NCBI RefSeq assembly: GCF_004327355.1
Contig: NZ_QJUM01000025.1
Coordinates: forward strand, 36,014-100,013
Source of the DNA: Phytopseudomonas dryadis
GTDB lineage: Bacteria > Pseudomonadota > Gammaproteobacteria > Pseudomonadales > Pseudomonadaceae
Reading direction: 5' to 3'
DNA: 64,000 nucleotides
The notes under the pieces are model-generated. The model worked only from the letters and a program-made list of their open reading frames with translations. It searched no databases and was not told the origin of the DNA. Position 1 is the stretch's first letter; every line of letters starts with the position of its first letter. Both the position numbers and the translations under genes were made by a program. Shown one piece after another: positions 1-10,274 of the stretch.

Positions 1-1
1 G

Positions 2-2992
<2,991 letters not shown>

Positions 2993-3811
2993 ATGCCCGA
3001 CCGCACGCTGGATATCGAGCTGCGCCTGTTGATCGAGGCGATCTACCTGCAGTACAGCTACGATTTTCGTGACTACTCCGGCTCGTCGCTCAAGCGCCGG
3101 ATGGTGCACGCCATGCGTCAGTTCGATTGCTCGAGCCTCTCGGCGCTGCAGGCGCGGATCATCCATGACCCGGCCGCCTTCATGCAGTTGCTGCAGTTCC
3201 TCACCATTCCGGTGAGCGAGATGTTTCGCGACCCCTCCTACTTCCAGGCATTGCGCCAGGAAGTGGTGCCGTTTCTGCGCACCTACCCCTCGCTCAAGCT
3301 GTGGGTCGCCGGTTGCAGCACCGGTGAGGAGGTCTACTCGCTGGCCATTCTGCTGCACGAGGAAGGCTTGCTCGAGCGCACCCTCATCTACGCCACCGAC
3401 ATCAATCCGCATTCTCTGGAAAAGGCCAAGAGGGGCATCTTCCCCCTCGGCAGCATGCGCCTGTACAGCGAGAACTATCAGCGCTCCGGTGGCAAGGGCT
3501 CGCTCGCCGACTACTACACGGCCGCCTACGACGGCGCCCTGTTCGACAAGGCCTTGTGCGAGAACGTGACCTTCGCCGACCACAGCCTGGCGACCGACAG
3601 CGTGTTCTCCGAGACGCAGTTCATCTCCTGCCGCAATGTGCTGATCTACTTCAACAAGAAACTGCAGGATCGCGCCTTCGGCCTGTTCCATGAGTCGCTC
3701 AGTCACCGTGGCTTTCTCGGTCTGGGGAGCAAGGAGAGCCTGGATTTCTCTGCCTACAGCACCCGCTTCGAGGCGGTGAACCGGCAGGAACGGGTGTTCC
3801 GCAAGTTATGA
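2993..3811 (+). CDS. CheR-type protein-glutamate O-methyltransferase
   Basis: 272 aa, the usual length for CheR. An N-terminal helical region is followed by an SAM-binding fold with the glycine motif WVAGCSTGEEVYS (about residues 103-115) and the late motif FISCRNVLIYF typical of CheR. The ATG directly abuts the stop of the upstream kinase, and the 3' end overlaps the following cheB-like gene by 4 bp, so translation is probably coupled. Classical CheR methylates chemoreceptor glutamates; here no chemoreceptor is encoded nearby, so the target is unknown. It could modify the upstream kinase or act in a non-chemotaxis circuit. Confidence 0.9.
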   Translation: MPDRTLDIELRLLIEAIYLQYSYDFRDYSGSSLKRRMVHAMRQFDCSSLSALQARIIHDPAAFMQLLQFLTIPVSEMFRDPSYFQALRQEVVPFLRTYPSLKLWVAGCSTGEEVYSLAILLHEEGLLERTLIYATDINPHSLEKAKRGIFPLGSMRLYSENYQRSGGKGSLADYYTAAYDGALFDKALCENVTFADHSLATDSVFSETQFISCRNVLIYFNKKLQDRAFGLFHESLSHRGFLGLGSKESLDFSAYSTRFEAVNRQERVFRKL

Positions 3812-4398
3812 GCAGCCAGGTGCGGCCGTTGCAGGCGGTGGTGATCGGGGCCTCGGCGGGTGGCGTCGAAGCGCTGCTGACCCTGTTCGGCACCTTGCCG
3901 GCGGCTTACGGCCTGCCGCTGGTGGCGGTTCTGCATCTGCCGGAGGAACGCGACAGCCTGCTCCCCGAGCTGTTCTCCCGGCGCCTGGCGTTGCGCGTCA
4001 AGGAAGCCCAGGACAAGGAGCCGCTGCAGCCCGGCACCCTGTACTTCGCGGCTCCCGGATACCACCTGTGCATCGAGGCCGACCGCTGCTTCTCCTACAG
4101 CCGTGAAGCGCCCGTGCACTATTCGCGTCCCTCCATCGACTACCTGTTCGAGTCCGCGGCTGACGTCTACGGCCCGCAGTTGCTGGGCATACTGCTGACC
4201 GGCGCCAACCAGGATGGCGCCATCGGCCTCGCCACGATAAAGCGCAGGGGCGGCCTGACCGTGGTTCAGGAGCCGCAGGAGGCACAGGTTGCGACCATGC
4301 CGGAAGCGGCACTGGCGCTGCACCGTCCCGATTTCATTCTTCCCTTGCGGGGTATTCTCGCGTTGCTAGCTGAACTGGACTCGACCCATGCTGAGTAG
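3808..4398 (+). CDS. CheB-type methylesterase domain protein, no receiver domain
   Basis: 196 aa, matching only the catalytic half of CheB: the N-terminal receiver of classical CheB is absent. Ser16 in IGASAGGVEAL, His43 in VLHLPEERDS and the Asp in LTGANQDGAIGL form the expected catalytic triad, with spacing like that of CheB. It overlaps the cheR-like gene by 4 bp and the following kinase gene by 11 bp. Without its own receiver it is probably controlled through protein partners, or its activity is constitutive. The paired CheR/CheB beside hybrid kinases suggests an adaptation module for a non-chemotaxis two-component system. Confidence 0.88.
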   Translation: MSSQVRPLQAVVIGASAGGVEALLTLFGTLPAAYGLPLVAVLHLPEERDSLLPELFSRRLALRVKEAQDKEPLQPGTLYFAAPGYHLCIEADRCFSYSREAPVHYSRPSIDYLFESAADVYGPQLLGILLTGANQDGAIGLATIKRRGGLTVVQEPQEAQVATMPEAALALHRPDFILPLRGILALLAELDSTHAE

Positions 4399-5590
4399 CA
4401 CCGGATGCAAGTTACTGATCGTCGACGACCTGCCGGAGAACCTGCTGGCCCTGGAAGCGTTGATTCGCCGCGATGACCGCGAGGTGTACAAGGCGCTGTG
4501 TGCCGATGATGCGCTGGTGCTGCTGCTCGAGCACGAGTTCGCGCTGGCCATTCTCGATGTGCAGATGCCGGGCATGAACGGCTTCGAACTGGCCGAGCTG
4601 ATGCGGGGTACGGAGAAGACCAAGCACATTCCCATCGTCTTCGTCAGCGCCGCCGGGCGTGAGATGAACTACGCCTTCAAGGGCTATGAAAGCGGCGCCG
4701 TGGATTTCCTCTACAAGCCCCTGGACATCCAGGCGGTGCAGAGCAAGGTGGCGGTATTCGTCGACCTGTACCGCCAGCGCAAGGTGATGACGCGGCAGCT
4801 GGAAGCCCTGGAACAGGCACGCAAGGAACAGGATGCGTTGCTCGGCGAACTGCGCGCCACCCAGGGCGAACTGCAGCACGCGGTACGCATGCGCGACGAT
4901 TTCATGTCGATCGTCTCCCACGAGCTGCGCACCCCGCTCAACGGCCTGATCCTCGATACCCAGTTGCGCAAGATGCACCTTTCCAGGGGCAACATGGCGG
5001 CCTTCAGCGAAGACAAGCTCAAGGCCATGTTCGAGCGTGACGAACGACAGATCCACAGCCTGATCCGCCTGATCGAAGACATGCTCGACGTGTCGCGCAT
5101 CCGCACCGGCAAGCTGTCGATCCGCCCGGTGGAGTTCGATCTGGCCCAGACCGTGCGCAACGTCGCGGAAAACTTCGCCCAGCAGATGGAAGTGGCCGGC
5201 TGCGAATTGCAGCTCGACAGCGACGAGGCGCTGCCTGGCCGGTGGGATCAGTTCCGCGTGGAACAGGTGATCAGCAACCTGCTCAGCAACGCCTTGCGTT
5301 ACGGCGCCGGTCGGCCCATCGAAGTGCGGGCGCGGGCGGTCGACGGCGGCGTGCAGGTCGAGGTGCGCGACCATGGCATCGGCATTTCCCGGGAAAACCA
5401 GCAGCGCATCTTCCAGCAGTTCGAGCGCGCGGTCGGCAGCGAAGCGGTGGCCGGGCTCGGCCTGGGGCTGTTCATCTCCGACCAGATCGTCAAGGCCCAT
5501 GGCGGCCGTATCGAGGTCGACAGCCGTCTCGGTCAGGGTTCGGTGTTCAGCCTGTGGCTGCCCCAGGAGCAAGGCGCAGATATAGGTTGA
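4388..5590 (+). CDS. Receiver-histidine kinase hybrid (REC-HisKA-HATPase)
   Basis: 400 aa. The N-terminal receiver (about residues 8-125) has LLIVDDLPENLLALEAL and the phospho-Asp motif AILDVQMPGMNG. A short coiled coil leads to a HisKA domain with His178 in VSHELRTPLNG, then a HATPase domain with NLLSNALRYG and GLGLGLFIS. There is no membrane segment, so it is cytosolic and most likely takes its signal from phosphotransfer onto its receiver. It overlaps the cheB-like gene and is followed 70 bp later by a single-domain receiver, giving a chain of kinase, receiver-kinase and receiver. Confidence 0.9.
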   Translation: MLSSTGCKLLIVDDLPENLLALEALIRRDDREVYKALCADDALVLLLEHEFALAILDVQMPGMNGFELAELMRGTEKTKHIPIVFVSAAGREMNYAFKGYESGAVDFLYKPLDIQAVQSKVAVFVDLYRQRKVMTRQLEALEQARKEQDALLGELRATQGELQHAVRMRDDFMSIVSHELRTPLNGLILDTQLRKMHLSRGNMAAFSEDKLKAMFERDERQIHSLIRLIEDMLDVSRIRTGKLSIRPVEFDLAQTVRNVAENFAQQMEVAGCELQLDSDEALPGRWDQFRVEQVISNLLSNALRYGAGRPIEVRARAVDGGVQVEVRDHGIGISRENQQRIFQQFERAVGSEAVAGLGLGLFISDQIVKAHGGRIEVDSRLGQGSVFSLWLPQEQGADIG

Positions 5591-5660
5591 ACTCGGCTGG
5601 GCGGCAAGGTCGAAGCGAAGGTGAAAAAGCCGCCCGCCGTCGGGCCAAGGAGCTGGTCGC

Positions 5661-6035
5661 ATGAGTCATCCCACGCCAACCGTGCTGATCGTCGAGGACG
5701 ATCCGCTCCTGTTGATGCTGCTCGCCGAATACCTGCAGGGCGAGGGCTACGTCGTGCTGCAGGCCGATTGCGCCACGGCGGCCTTCGCCATTCTCGCGGC
5801 CAGGCCGCACCTGGATCTGCTGATCACCGATTTCCGCCTGCCCGGTGGCGTATCCGGCGTGCGCATCGCCGAGCCGGCATTGCTGCTGCGGCTTGATCTC
5901 AAGGTCATCTTCATCAGCGGCCATCCCGCCGAAGTGCGCGAAACCGGTAGTGCGCTGCTCGACTCCGCGCCGCTGCTGAGCAAGCCTTTCACCCTCGACA
6001 CCCTGCGCGCGCAGATCGACCACCTGCTCGACTGA
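5661..6035 (+). CDS. Single-domain response regulator
   Basis: 124 aa, one receiver domain only. Acidic residues sit in VLIVEDDPLLL, the phospho-Asp in LLITDFRLPGG, and the conserved Lys in LLSKPFTL. No output domain is present, so it should act by protein contact or as a phosphate sink. It lies 70 bp after the receiver-kinase in the same direction and is probably the last gene of the operon. The spacer has GGAGCTGG ahead of the ATG as a plausible ribosome binding site. Confidence 0.88.
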   Translation: MSHPTPTVLIVEDDPLLLMLLAEYLQGEGYVVLQADCATAAFAILAARPHLDLLITDFRLPGGVSGVRIAEPALLLRLDLKVIFISGHPAEVRETGSALLDSAPLLSKPFTLDTLRAQIDHLLD

Positions 6036-6177
6036 AGCCAGGCTCAGGCTTTTCACGGCAACGGCTCTTACCGCGATGGTATCGATAGGCGCCTCGCCTT
6101 CACCCATTCCCAGGCTCGCCTGCGCCATTAGGCAGCGCTGCCTGCAAGCATGCCTATGGGACGATCCGAGGCCAGGG

Positions 6178-6378
6178 CTAGTGTCGGGTCGGTTTCGGCG
6201 CTTGTGGCTCTTCCACGGGGCGCTGCGGGCGATCCGGCTCCCTGGGCGGAACCGGTGAGCGCGGCGGCAGGTCCGGATCGATCACCGAACCCGGGTCTTC
6301 GTTACCCGGATCGTTGATCGGCTCCTCGTCCGGCAGCTGTGGATCGTTCGCGGCATTCAGGGCGATGGTGACGTGCAT
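6178..6378 (-). CDS. Small proline-rich hypothetical protein
   Basis: 66 aa, convergent with the signalling operon. After a short N-terminal stretch (MHVTIALNAANDPQLP) it is dominated by Pro, Asp, Glu and Arg (PINDPGNEDPGS, PPRSPVPPREPDRP), so it should be largely disordered. A GGAG sits about 6 bases before the ATG. There is no signal peptide or membrane segment. I recall short Pro/Asp-rich proteins of this kind in Pseudomonas genomes but know no function. It could be a chance open frame, although composition and ribosome site favour a gene. Confidence 0.55.
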   Translation of the reverse strand: MHVTIALNAANDPQLPDEEPINDPGNEDPGSVIDPDLPPRSPVPPREPDRPQRPVEEPQAPKPTRH

Positions 6379-6769
6379 GGCTGGCTCCGGCTACGTTCGG
6401 CACGGATCGATAGATCCGTCCATGCAGGTTGGAGGAGCGGCCTGCCACAGGTGTTCAGGCTATCCGCCAGGCGGTGTTTTTCCGCGGACAATAAAAATGG
6501 CCGGGGGCCATTTTTGACGTCGCTTGCGACGGTCCGCAGGATGCCGCCACGGATGGCAGGCCACAAAGAAACCGGCTCGAGGCCGGTTTTCCGTTTTCTC
6601 CGATGCTGCTGGCACCACGGATGTTTATCCCGGTGCGATCGAATCCCGAGAATATCGAAGCGAGTTAGTTTCGCCCGATCCGCCGTCGTCAATTGAGTAT
6701 CCATGCCCGCGACCTGGGCAAAAGTCGGGCTACATGCCTCACTCGCTCAACTTCGTGTCGGTGATAGGG
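6379..6769. other. Intergenic stretch with two hairpins
   Basis: No convincing gene. It holds a strong symmetrical hairpin (6493-6515) and, near 6570-6595, a second GC hairpin AACCGGCTCGAGGCCGGTT followed by T-rich sequence, which could end transcription from either side. The segment around 6493-6560 shares several blocks (CATTTTTGACGTCGC-like, GGATGGCAGGC) with 48000-48260, so it looks like a dispersed intergenic repeat. Confidence 0.5.
6493..6515. terminator. Bidirectional hairpin terminator candidate
   Basis: AAAAATGGCC-GGG-GGCCATTTTT is a perfect 10-bp stem with an A-run on one side and a T-run on the other, so it could terminate on both strands. A similar but shorter hairpin with the same downstream TTTTTGACGTCGC lies near 48002. 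Confidence 0.6.
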
Positions 6770-7060
6770 TCACGCGGCGTGGTGATAGAGGCGCTTGACG
6801 ACGGGCTGGTCGCGCTGTTCGGCCTGCCACAGGTCGTAGCTCGCCTGCATGGTCAGCCAGTGGCGCGCCTGGCCAATGCCGGCGCGCTCCAGACGTACGG
6901 CCAGGTCGGGTGTGATCGAGGCGTGGCCGTTGAGCACCTTGGACAGTTGAACCCGCGAATAGCCCAAGGCCGTGGCGAAGTCGGTGATCGTGATATCCAG
7001 CTCGGGGAGCACGTCCTCGCGCAGGGTTTCCGCAGGGTGCGGCGGGTTGTGCATACGCAT
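6770..7060 (-). CDS. higA: HigA-family antitoxin (XRE DNA-binding protein)
   Basis: 96 aa. It begins with MRMHNPPHPAETLREDVLPE, the N-terminal signature of HigA/VapI antitoxins, followed by a helix-turn-helix (ITDFATALGYSRVQLSKVLN) and a C-terminal MQASYDLWQA motif typical of the family. It starts 10 bp after the stop of the HigB-like toxin gene, so the order is toxin first, as in higBA loci. It should neutralise the toxin and repress the shared promoter through the two 17-bp palindromes upstream of higB. Confidence 0.9.
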   Translation of the reverse strand: MRMHNPPHPAETLREDVLPELDITITDFATALGYSRVQLSKVLNGHASITPDLAVRLERAGIGQARHWLTMQASYDLWQAEQRDQPVVKRLYHHAA

Positions 7061-7070
7061 GGCAAGTCCT

Positions 7071-7349
7071 CTAGTGGTAGTCCTGATAATCGACCAGTTC
7101 GGCGTCCTCGCCGATGAAGCGGAAGGTCAACCGCCAGTTACCGGAGACGCGCACCGACCAGTGGCTTGCCAACTCGCCTTTCAGAGGGTGCAAGCGCCAG
7201 CCGGGCAGATCCATGTCGGTGGCCTGGGTCGCGTCATTCAGCGCGAGCAGTTGGCGAGACAGGCGTCTGGCATGGTCAGCCTGGATGCCCTTCGTCTTGC
7301 CGGTCGTGAAAAAGACCTCAAGCCCTTTGTGTTTGAATGTCTTGATCAT
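7071..7349 (-). CDS. higB: HigB-family mRNA-interferase toxin (RelE superfamily)
   Basis: 92 aa, the normal size. It begins MIKTFKHKGLEVFFTTGKTKGI and has the family core LALNDATQATDMDLPGWRLHPLKG and WRLTFRFIGEDAELVDYQDYH. HigB toxins cleave mRNA at the ribosome. It is the first gene of the toxin-antitoxin pair and sits directly downstream of a promoter with two operator-like palindromes. Confidence 0.92.
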   Translation of the reverse strand: MIKTFKHKGLEVFFTTGKTKGIQADHARRLSRQLLALNDATQATDMDLPGWRLHPLKGELASHWSVRVSGNWRLTFRFIGEDAELVDYQDYH

Positions 7350-7355
7350 GAGGGG

Positions 7356-7411
7356 ATTGTAAACAACATGTTTACGCTAATTCAAGGCATCTCTGTAAAT
7401 AACCTGTTTAC
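7356..7411 (-). promoter_or_regulatory. higBA promoter with twin palindromic operators
   Basis: Two 17-bp palindromes, GTAAACAACATGTTTAC (7359-7375) and GTAAATAACCTGTTTAC (7395-7411), have centres 36 bp apart. On the minus strand a -35 TTGAAT (7380-7385) and -10 TACAAT (7356-7361) are separated by 18 bp, and the proximal palindrome overlaps the -10/spacer. This fits autorepression by HigA. Confidence 0.75.
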
Positions 7412-7791
7412 AGTTCGACACACGCTGAAGCAGGTTGCGGTGGGCTTTCTGGCTGACGCATCGAAAGACACGCCATGCAGCGGCGTTGTTAAACCATGTT
7501 AAGGGCTGAAGACATATCAGCGGCCTGTGAACATGCAGGTTTTCTAAGGTGTCTTGCGCTGCTTGAGTCACGCCTTTTCCACTTAAGCTTTTTGCTAAGT
7601 GGTCATAGCGACTCAGCAGCACAAAAAACGAAGTGTTCTCAGGTACGAAAGCCATTTCAATCTGCTGGCGGAGCTTGAGCCGCCCCGCCCAAACAGGCGA
7701 AATCCATTTGTCAGCGTCACCGCAATGGTGACGAAGATAGTTCGCGTTCTACCGGTAACCGCCGTTATCCAGGCTGCTCAGGATAGGCCGT
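7412..7791. other. Non-coding stretch, lower GC
   Basis: About 380 bp between the higBA promoter and the 109-aa gene. No frame here looks like a protein. GC content is visibly lower than in the flanking backbone, consistent with acquired DNA. No clear repeat or RNA structure is seen. Confidence 0.5.
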
Positions 7792-8121
7792 TCAGGCAAT
7801 CCGCAACAGGGTACGAATAGCGGCCAACTCGGCGGAGGTTGCCGACTGGCCGCTGGCTATGATCCTGTCAGCCCACTGGGCGCCGCTCAGTTCCTCGCCA
7901 CGCTCGACCAGATGGCCGAAGCGCTCGAAGGCCCGCTCCAGATCATTGACCATTGCAGGATAGAAGGGGCCACCATAGAAGCGAATCCTCAAGCGCCCTG
8001 AGGCAGAACGTTTGATCCCATACCGAGCACCAGGCCGGCACATATCGATTAGCCCGGCGGCGGTATCAACCAAATAGGATGCCCGTAGTCGCTGTGTCAC
8101 CCATTTCCCCATCTGCACCAT
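7792..8121 (-). CDS. Hypothetical protein, divergent from XRE regulator
   Basis: 109 aa, not recognised. It is basic at the N-terminus (MGKWVTQRLRASYLVD), with GRLRIRFYGGPFYPAMVNDLERAF in the middle and an alanine-rich helical C-terminus. No signal peptide or membrane segment. It is transcribed away from the small XRE regulator at 8221, with a 99-bp region between them that carries two 25-bp inverted repeats. The arrangement resembles a regulator paired with its target or with a toxin-like partner, but no toxin fold can be claimed. Confidence 0.6.
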   Translation of the reverse strand: MVQMGKWVTQRLRASYLVDTAAGLIDMCRPGARYGIKRSASGRLRIRFYGGPFYPAMVNDLERAFERFGHLVERGEELSGAQWADRIIASGQSATSAELAAIRTLLRIA

Positions 8122-8196
8122 GTGCGATCTCCCTTGAATCGCACATGCTATCTAAAACCCATTTTGGGATAAACCTAAAACGGGTTTATTTAGGTT
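8121..8196. promoter_or_regulatory. Divergent control region with two inverted repeats
   Basis: TGTGCGAT-N9-ATCGCACA (8121-8145) abuts the start of the minus-strand gene, and AACCTAAA-N9-TTTAGGTT (8172-8196) lies before the XRE gene. Both have 8-bp arms and a 9-nt gap. They are good candidates for binding sites of the XRE protein encoded at 8221. Confidence 0.55.
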
Positions 8197-8220
8197 GCCG
8201 GCCCACAATCCGGTATACCC

Positions 8221-8475
8221 ATGAAAACCATTCATTCCGCACCCTACCAGCGGCTGCTCGCCTTGTTGATAGAAGCACGCAGGGACGCGGACATGACGCA
8301 GCAGGAATTGTCTGCGAGGCTGGGACGGCCACAGTCGTTCGTGTCGAAGTTCGAGCGCGGCGAACGCCGGCTGGATGTCATCGAGTTTCTGGAGGTGGCA
8401 CGCCACATTGGCGCCAACCCCTATGTACTGTTGTTCCAGGTGGAGCCCTTGATGGCTCTACCTTCGCCGACATGA
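8221..8475 (+). CDS. Small XRE-family transcriptional regulator
   Basis: 84 aa. An almost complete helix-turn-helix runs from about residue 12 to 60 (LIEARRDADMTQQELSARLG, then QSFVSKFERGERRLDVIEF). This is the common class of short Pseudomonas XRE repressors with the FVSKFERGERRLDV motif. It is divergent from an unknown gene with operator-like palindromes between. It may belong to a toxin-antitoxin-like or phage-derived switch. Confidence 0.85.
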   Translation: MKTIHSAPYQRLLALLIEARRDADMTQQELSARLGRPQSFVSKFERGERRLDVIEFLEVARHIGANPYVLLFQVEPLMALPSPT

Positions 8476-8696
8476 TGGTGACATTGAGTGGCGACTGATG
8501 CGCCATGGCCTGTACTGGGACAGATGGAAAGGTTGGGGGGGGAGGTGTTCGGCATCGGCTTGCGTGACCGGCCTTGGAGTCCGTTGCTATGGCTGTCTTT
8601 AAGGCTTTGGCTTCGGGGGGCTTTTGGGTGGCCGAACTGGATATGTCCCAAAGATGTCCCTAAGCGTTTGAACATGCAGTGGGGAAAATTGCAGAC

Positions 8697-8722
8697 AACA
8701 AAAAGCCCGCACTGGGGCGGGC
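8697..8722 (-). terminator. Rho-independent terminator after tRNA-Phe
   Basis: On the minus strand, GCCCGC-CCCAGT-GCGGGC is followed by TTTTTG. It lies about 50 bp past the tRNA 3' end and is oriented to stop its transcript. Confidence 0.8.
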
Positions 8723-8770
8723 TCTCTGCTGGGTTTTCGGGTGATTTTGGCACCACCTGAAAACGAAAGG

Positions 8771-8846
8771 TGGTGCCCAGGGACGGAATCGAACCGCCGA
8801 CACGGGGATTTTCAATCCCCTGCTCTACCGACTGAGCTACCTGGGC
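8771..8846 (-). tRNA. tRNA-Phe (GAA)
   Basis: A 76-nt cloverleaf on the minus strand. The acceptor pair is GCCCAGG/CCTGGGC with an encoded A-CCA end, the D-arm is AGCTCAGTCGGTAGAGC, the anticodon stem GGGGA/TCCCC encloses TTGAAAA (anticodon GAA), and the T-arm has GGTTCGATTCC. The 3' end overlaps the arm of a small hairpin (CACCACCT / AGGTGGTG, 8751-8775). Confidence 0.97.
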
Positions 8847-8857
8847 AACGGGGCGCT

Positions 8858-8886
8858 ATTAGACGGATTTAGCTTTTGCCTGTCAA
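8858..8886 (-). promoter_or_regulatory. Sigma-70 promoter of tRNA-Phe
   Basis: On the minus strand, TTGACA (8886-8881), a 17-bp spacer and TCTAAT (8863-8858) are followed by the GC-rich discriminator AGCGCCCC, usual for stable-RNA promoters under stringent control. Confidence 0.8.
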
Positions 8887-8937
8887 GCGCGAGTTGGAAA
8901 AATATTTAAAGATAACGGGCGTTTACGTGGCGAGGGG

Positions 8938-9210
8938 CTATTCGCTGGGGGGAACGTAGCCGTCCGCCTTGGCGTAATCCTCGCCGGAGAGGAACTTGTC
9001 CATCTCGGCCTGGAGGAATTTGCGGTCCTCGGCGTTCATCATGTTCAGGCGACGTTCGTTGATCAGCAGCGTCTGGTGTTTCTGCCATTCCTCCCAGGCC
9101 TGCTTGGAGACGTTCTGGTAGATGTCCTCGCCTTTGGCGCCCGGGTAGGGCGCGCGATCCAGGCCGGGCAGTTGTTGCTTGTGCTTGCGGCACATCACGG
9201 TGCGGGTCAT
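8938..9210 (-). CDS. yggX: Fe(2+)-trafficking protein YggX
   Basis: 90 aa. MTRTVMCRKHKQQLPGLDRAPYPG is the invariant N-terminus of YggX, with the conserved Cys7; the rest (EWQKHQTLLINERRLNMM, EDRKFLQAEMDKFL) also matches. In enterics it protects iron-sulfur enzymes during oxidative stress. Its start overlaps the mutY stop by 4 bp, and MutY itself carries a 4Fe-4S cluster, a common pairing. Confidence 0.96.
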   Translation of the reverse strand: MTRTVMCRKHKQQLPGLDRAPYPGAKGEDIYQNVSKQAWEEWQKHQTLLINERRLNMMNAEDRKFLQAEMDKFLSGEDYAKADGYVPPSE

Positions 9211-10274
9211 GCCATTTCTCCTGTGTTCAGTGCTTCGGCCGCGCGTTTGAGCAGGGTCTTCACCGGAGCGGCGAGGCCCAGGCGCGGCGGGGTGGCGAGG
9301 TTATACCAGAGCCAGTCGGCCTCGGCCACGTGGCCCGGCGTGCCGTCGACCTCGATCAGCCAGGGCTCGATGGCCAACTGGAAGTGGCTGAAGGTGTGGG
9401 TCAGGCCGCTCAGTTCGCGGCGGGCGCCGAGCTGCAGGCGGTGTTGGCTGGCCAGTGGCGCCAGGGCGGCGAGGTCGTCCAGTTCCGGCAGGCTCCACAG
9501 GCCGCCCCAGAGACCGGTCGACGGGCGTCGGTAGAGCAGGATGTCGCCGTCACGGTTGGCCAGGATCGGCATCAGCGTGCGCTTCTGCGGTAGCGCCTTG
9601 CGGGGCTTGGCCACCGGGTAGCGGATTTCCAGGCCGAGCATATGGGCCTCGCAGCCGCTCTGCAGGGGGCAGATCAGGCAACTGGGCTTGCTCCGCGTGC
9701 ACAGCGTGGCGCCCAGGTCCATCATTGCCTGGGTGTAGTGGTTGACCCGGGTCTGCGGCAGGAAGCGCTCGGCCACGGCCCACAGCTGTTTCGCCACCTT
9801 GGGCTCGCCCGGATAGCCTTCCTGGGCCACGTAGCGGGCCAGTACGCGTTTGACGTTGCCATCGAGGATCGGCGCGCGCAGGCCCATGCTCAGGCTGGCG
9901 ATGGCGCCTGCGGTGGAGCGGCCGATGCCGGGCAGGGCGGTGAGGGACTCGACGTCGCGCGGGAATTCGCCGCCATGCTCGCGCATGACGATCTGCGCGG
10001 TCTTCTGCAGGTTGCGGGCGCGGGTGTAGTAGCCCAGGCCCGTCCACAGGTGCAGCACTTCGTCCTCGGGCGCCTCGGCCAGGTCGCGCACCGTGGGCAG
10101 GGCGGCCATGAAGCGGTCGAAATAGCCGAGCACGGTGCTGACCTGGGTCTGCTGCAGCATGATTTCCGATACCCACACGCGGTAGGGCGTGATGTCCTGC
10201 TGCCAGGGCAGGTCCTTGCGCCCGTGCAAGTCGTACCAGTTCAGTACCGCGCTGGAAAACTGCTCGGCGTTCAT
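9207..10274 (-). CDS. mutY: A/G-specific adenine DNA glycosylase MutY
   Basis: 355 aa, the normal length. It has the catalytic region IMLQQTQVSTV with the active-site Glu, a helix-hairpin-helix LPGIGRSTAGAIAS, the catalytic Asp in ILDGNVKRVLAR, and the 4Fe-4S loop CTRSKPSCLICPLQSGC with Cys spacing 6-2-5. A C-terminal NUDIX-like domain (from about residue 230) recognises 8-oxoguanine. It removes adenine opposite 8-oxoG. Its 5' end overlaps the stop of the AsmA-like gene, so asmA-mutY-yggX is one operon. Confidence 0.97.
   Translation of the reverse strand: MNAEQFSSAVLNWYDLHGRKDLPWQQDITPYRVWVSEIMLQQTQVSTVLGYFDRFMAALPTVRDLAEAPEDEVLHLWTGLGYYTRARNLQKTAQIVMREHGGEFPRDVESLTALPGIGRSTAGAIASLSMGLRAPILDGNVKRVLARYVAQEGYPGEPKVAKQLWAVAERFLPQTRVNHYTQAMMDLGATLCTRSKPSCLICPLQSGCEAHMLGLEIRYPVAKPRKALPQKRTLMPILANRDGDILLYRRPSTGLWGGLWSLPELDDLAALAPLASQHRLQLGARRELSGLTHTFSHFQLAIEPWLIEVDGTPGHVAEADWLWYNLATPPRLGLAAPVKTLLKRAAEALNTGEMA

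Noticed and set aside
7377..7655. A 92-aa minus-strand frame upstream of higB
   Set aside because: It covers the higBA operators, lacks a ribosome site and has no recognisable protein features.
8421..8756. A 111-aa minus-strand frame beside tRNA-Phe as an integrase remnant
   Set aside because: No tyrosine-recombinase motif (RHR-Y) is visible; the frame overlaps the XRE gene and the tRNA terminator.
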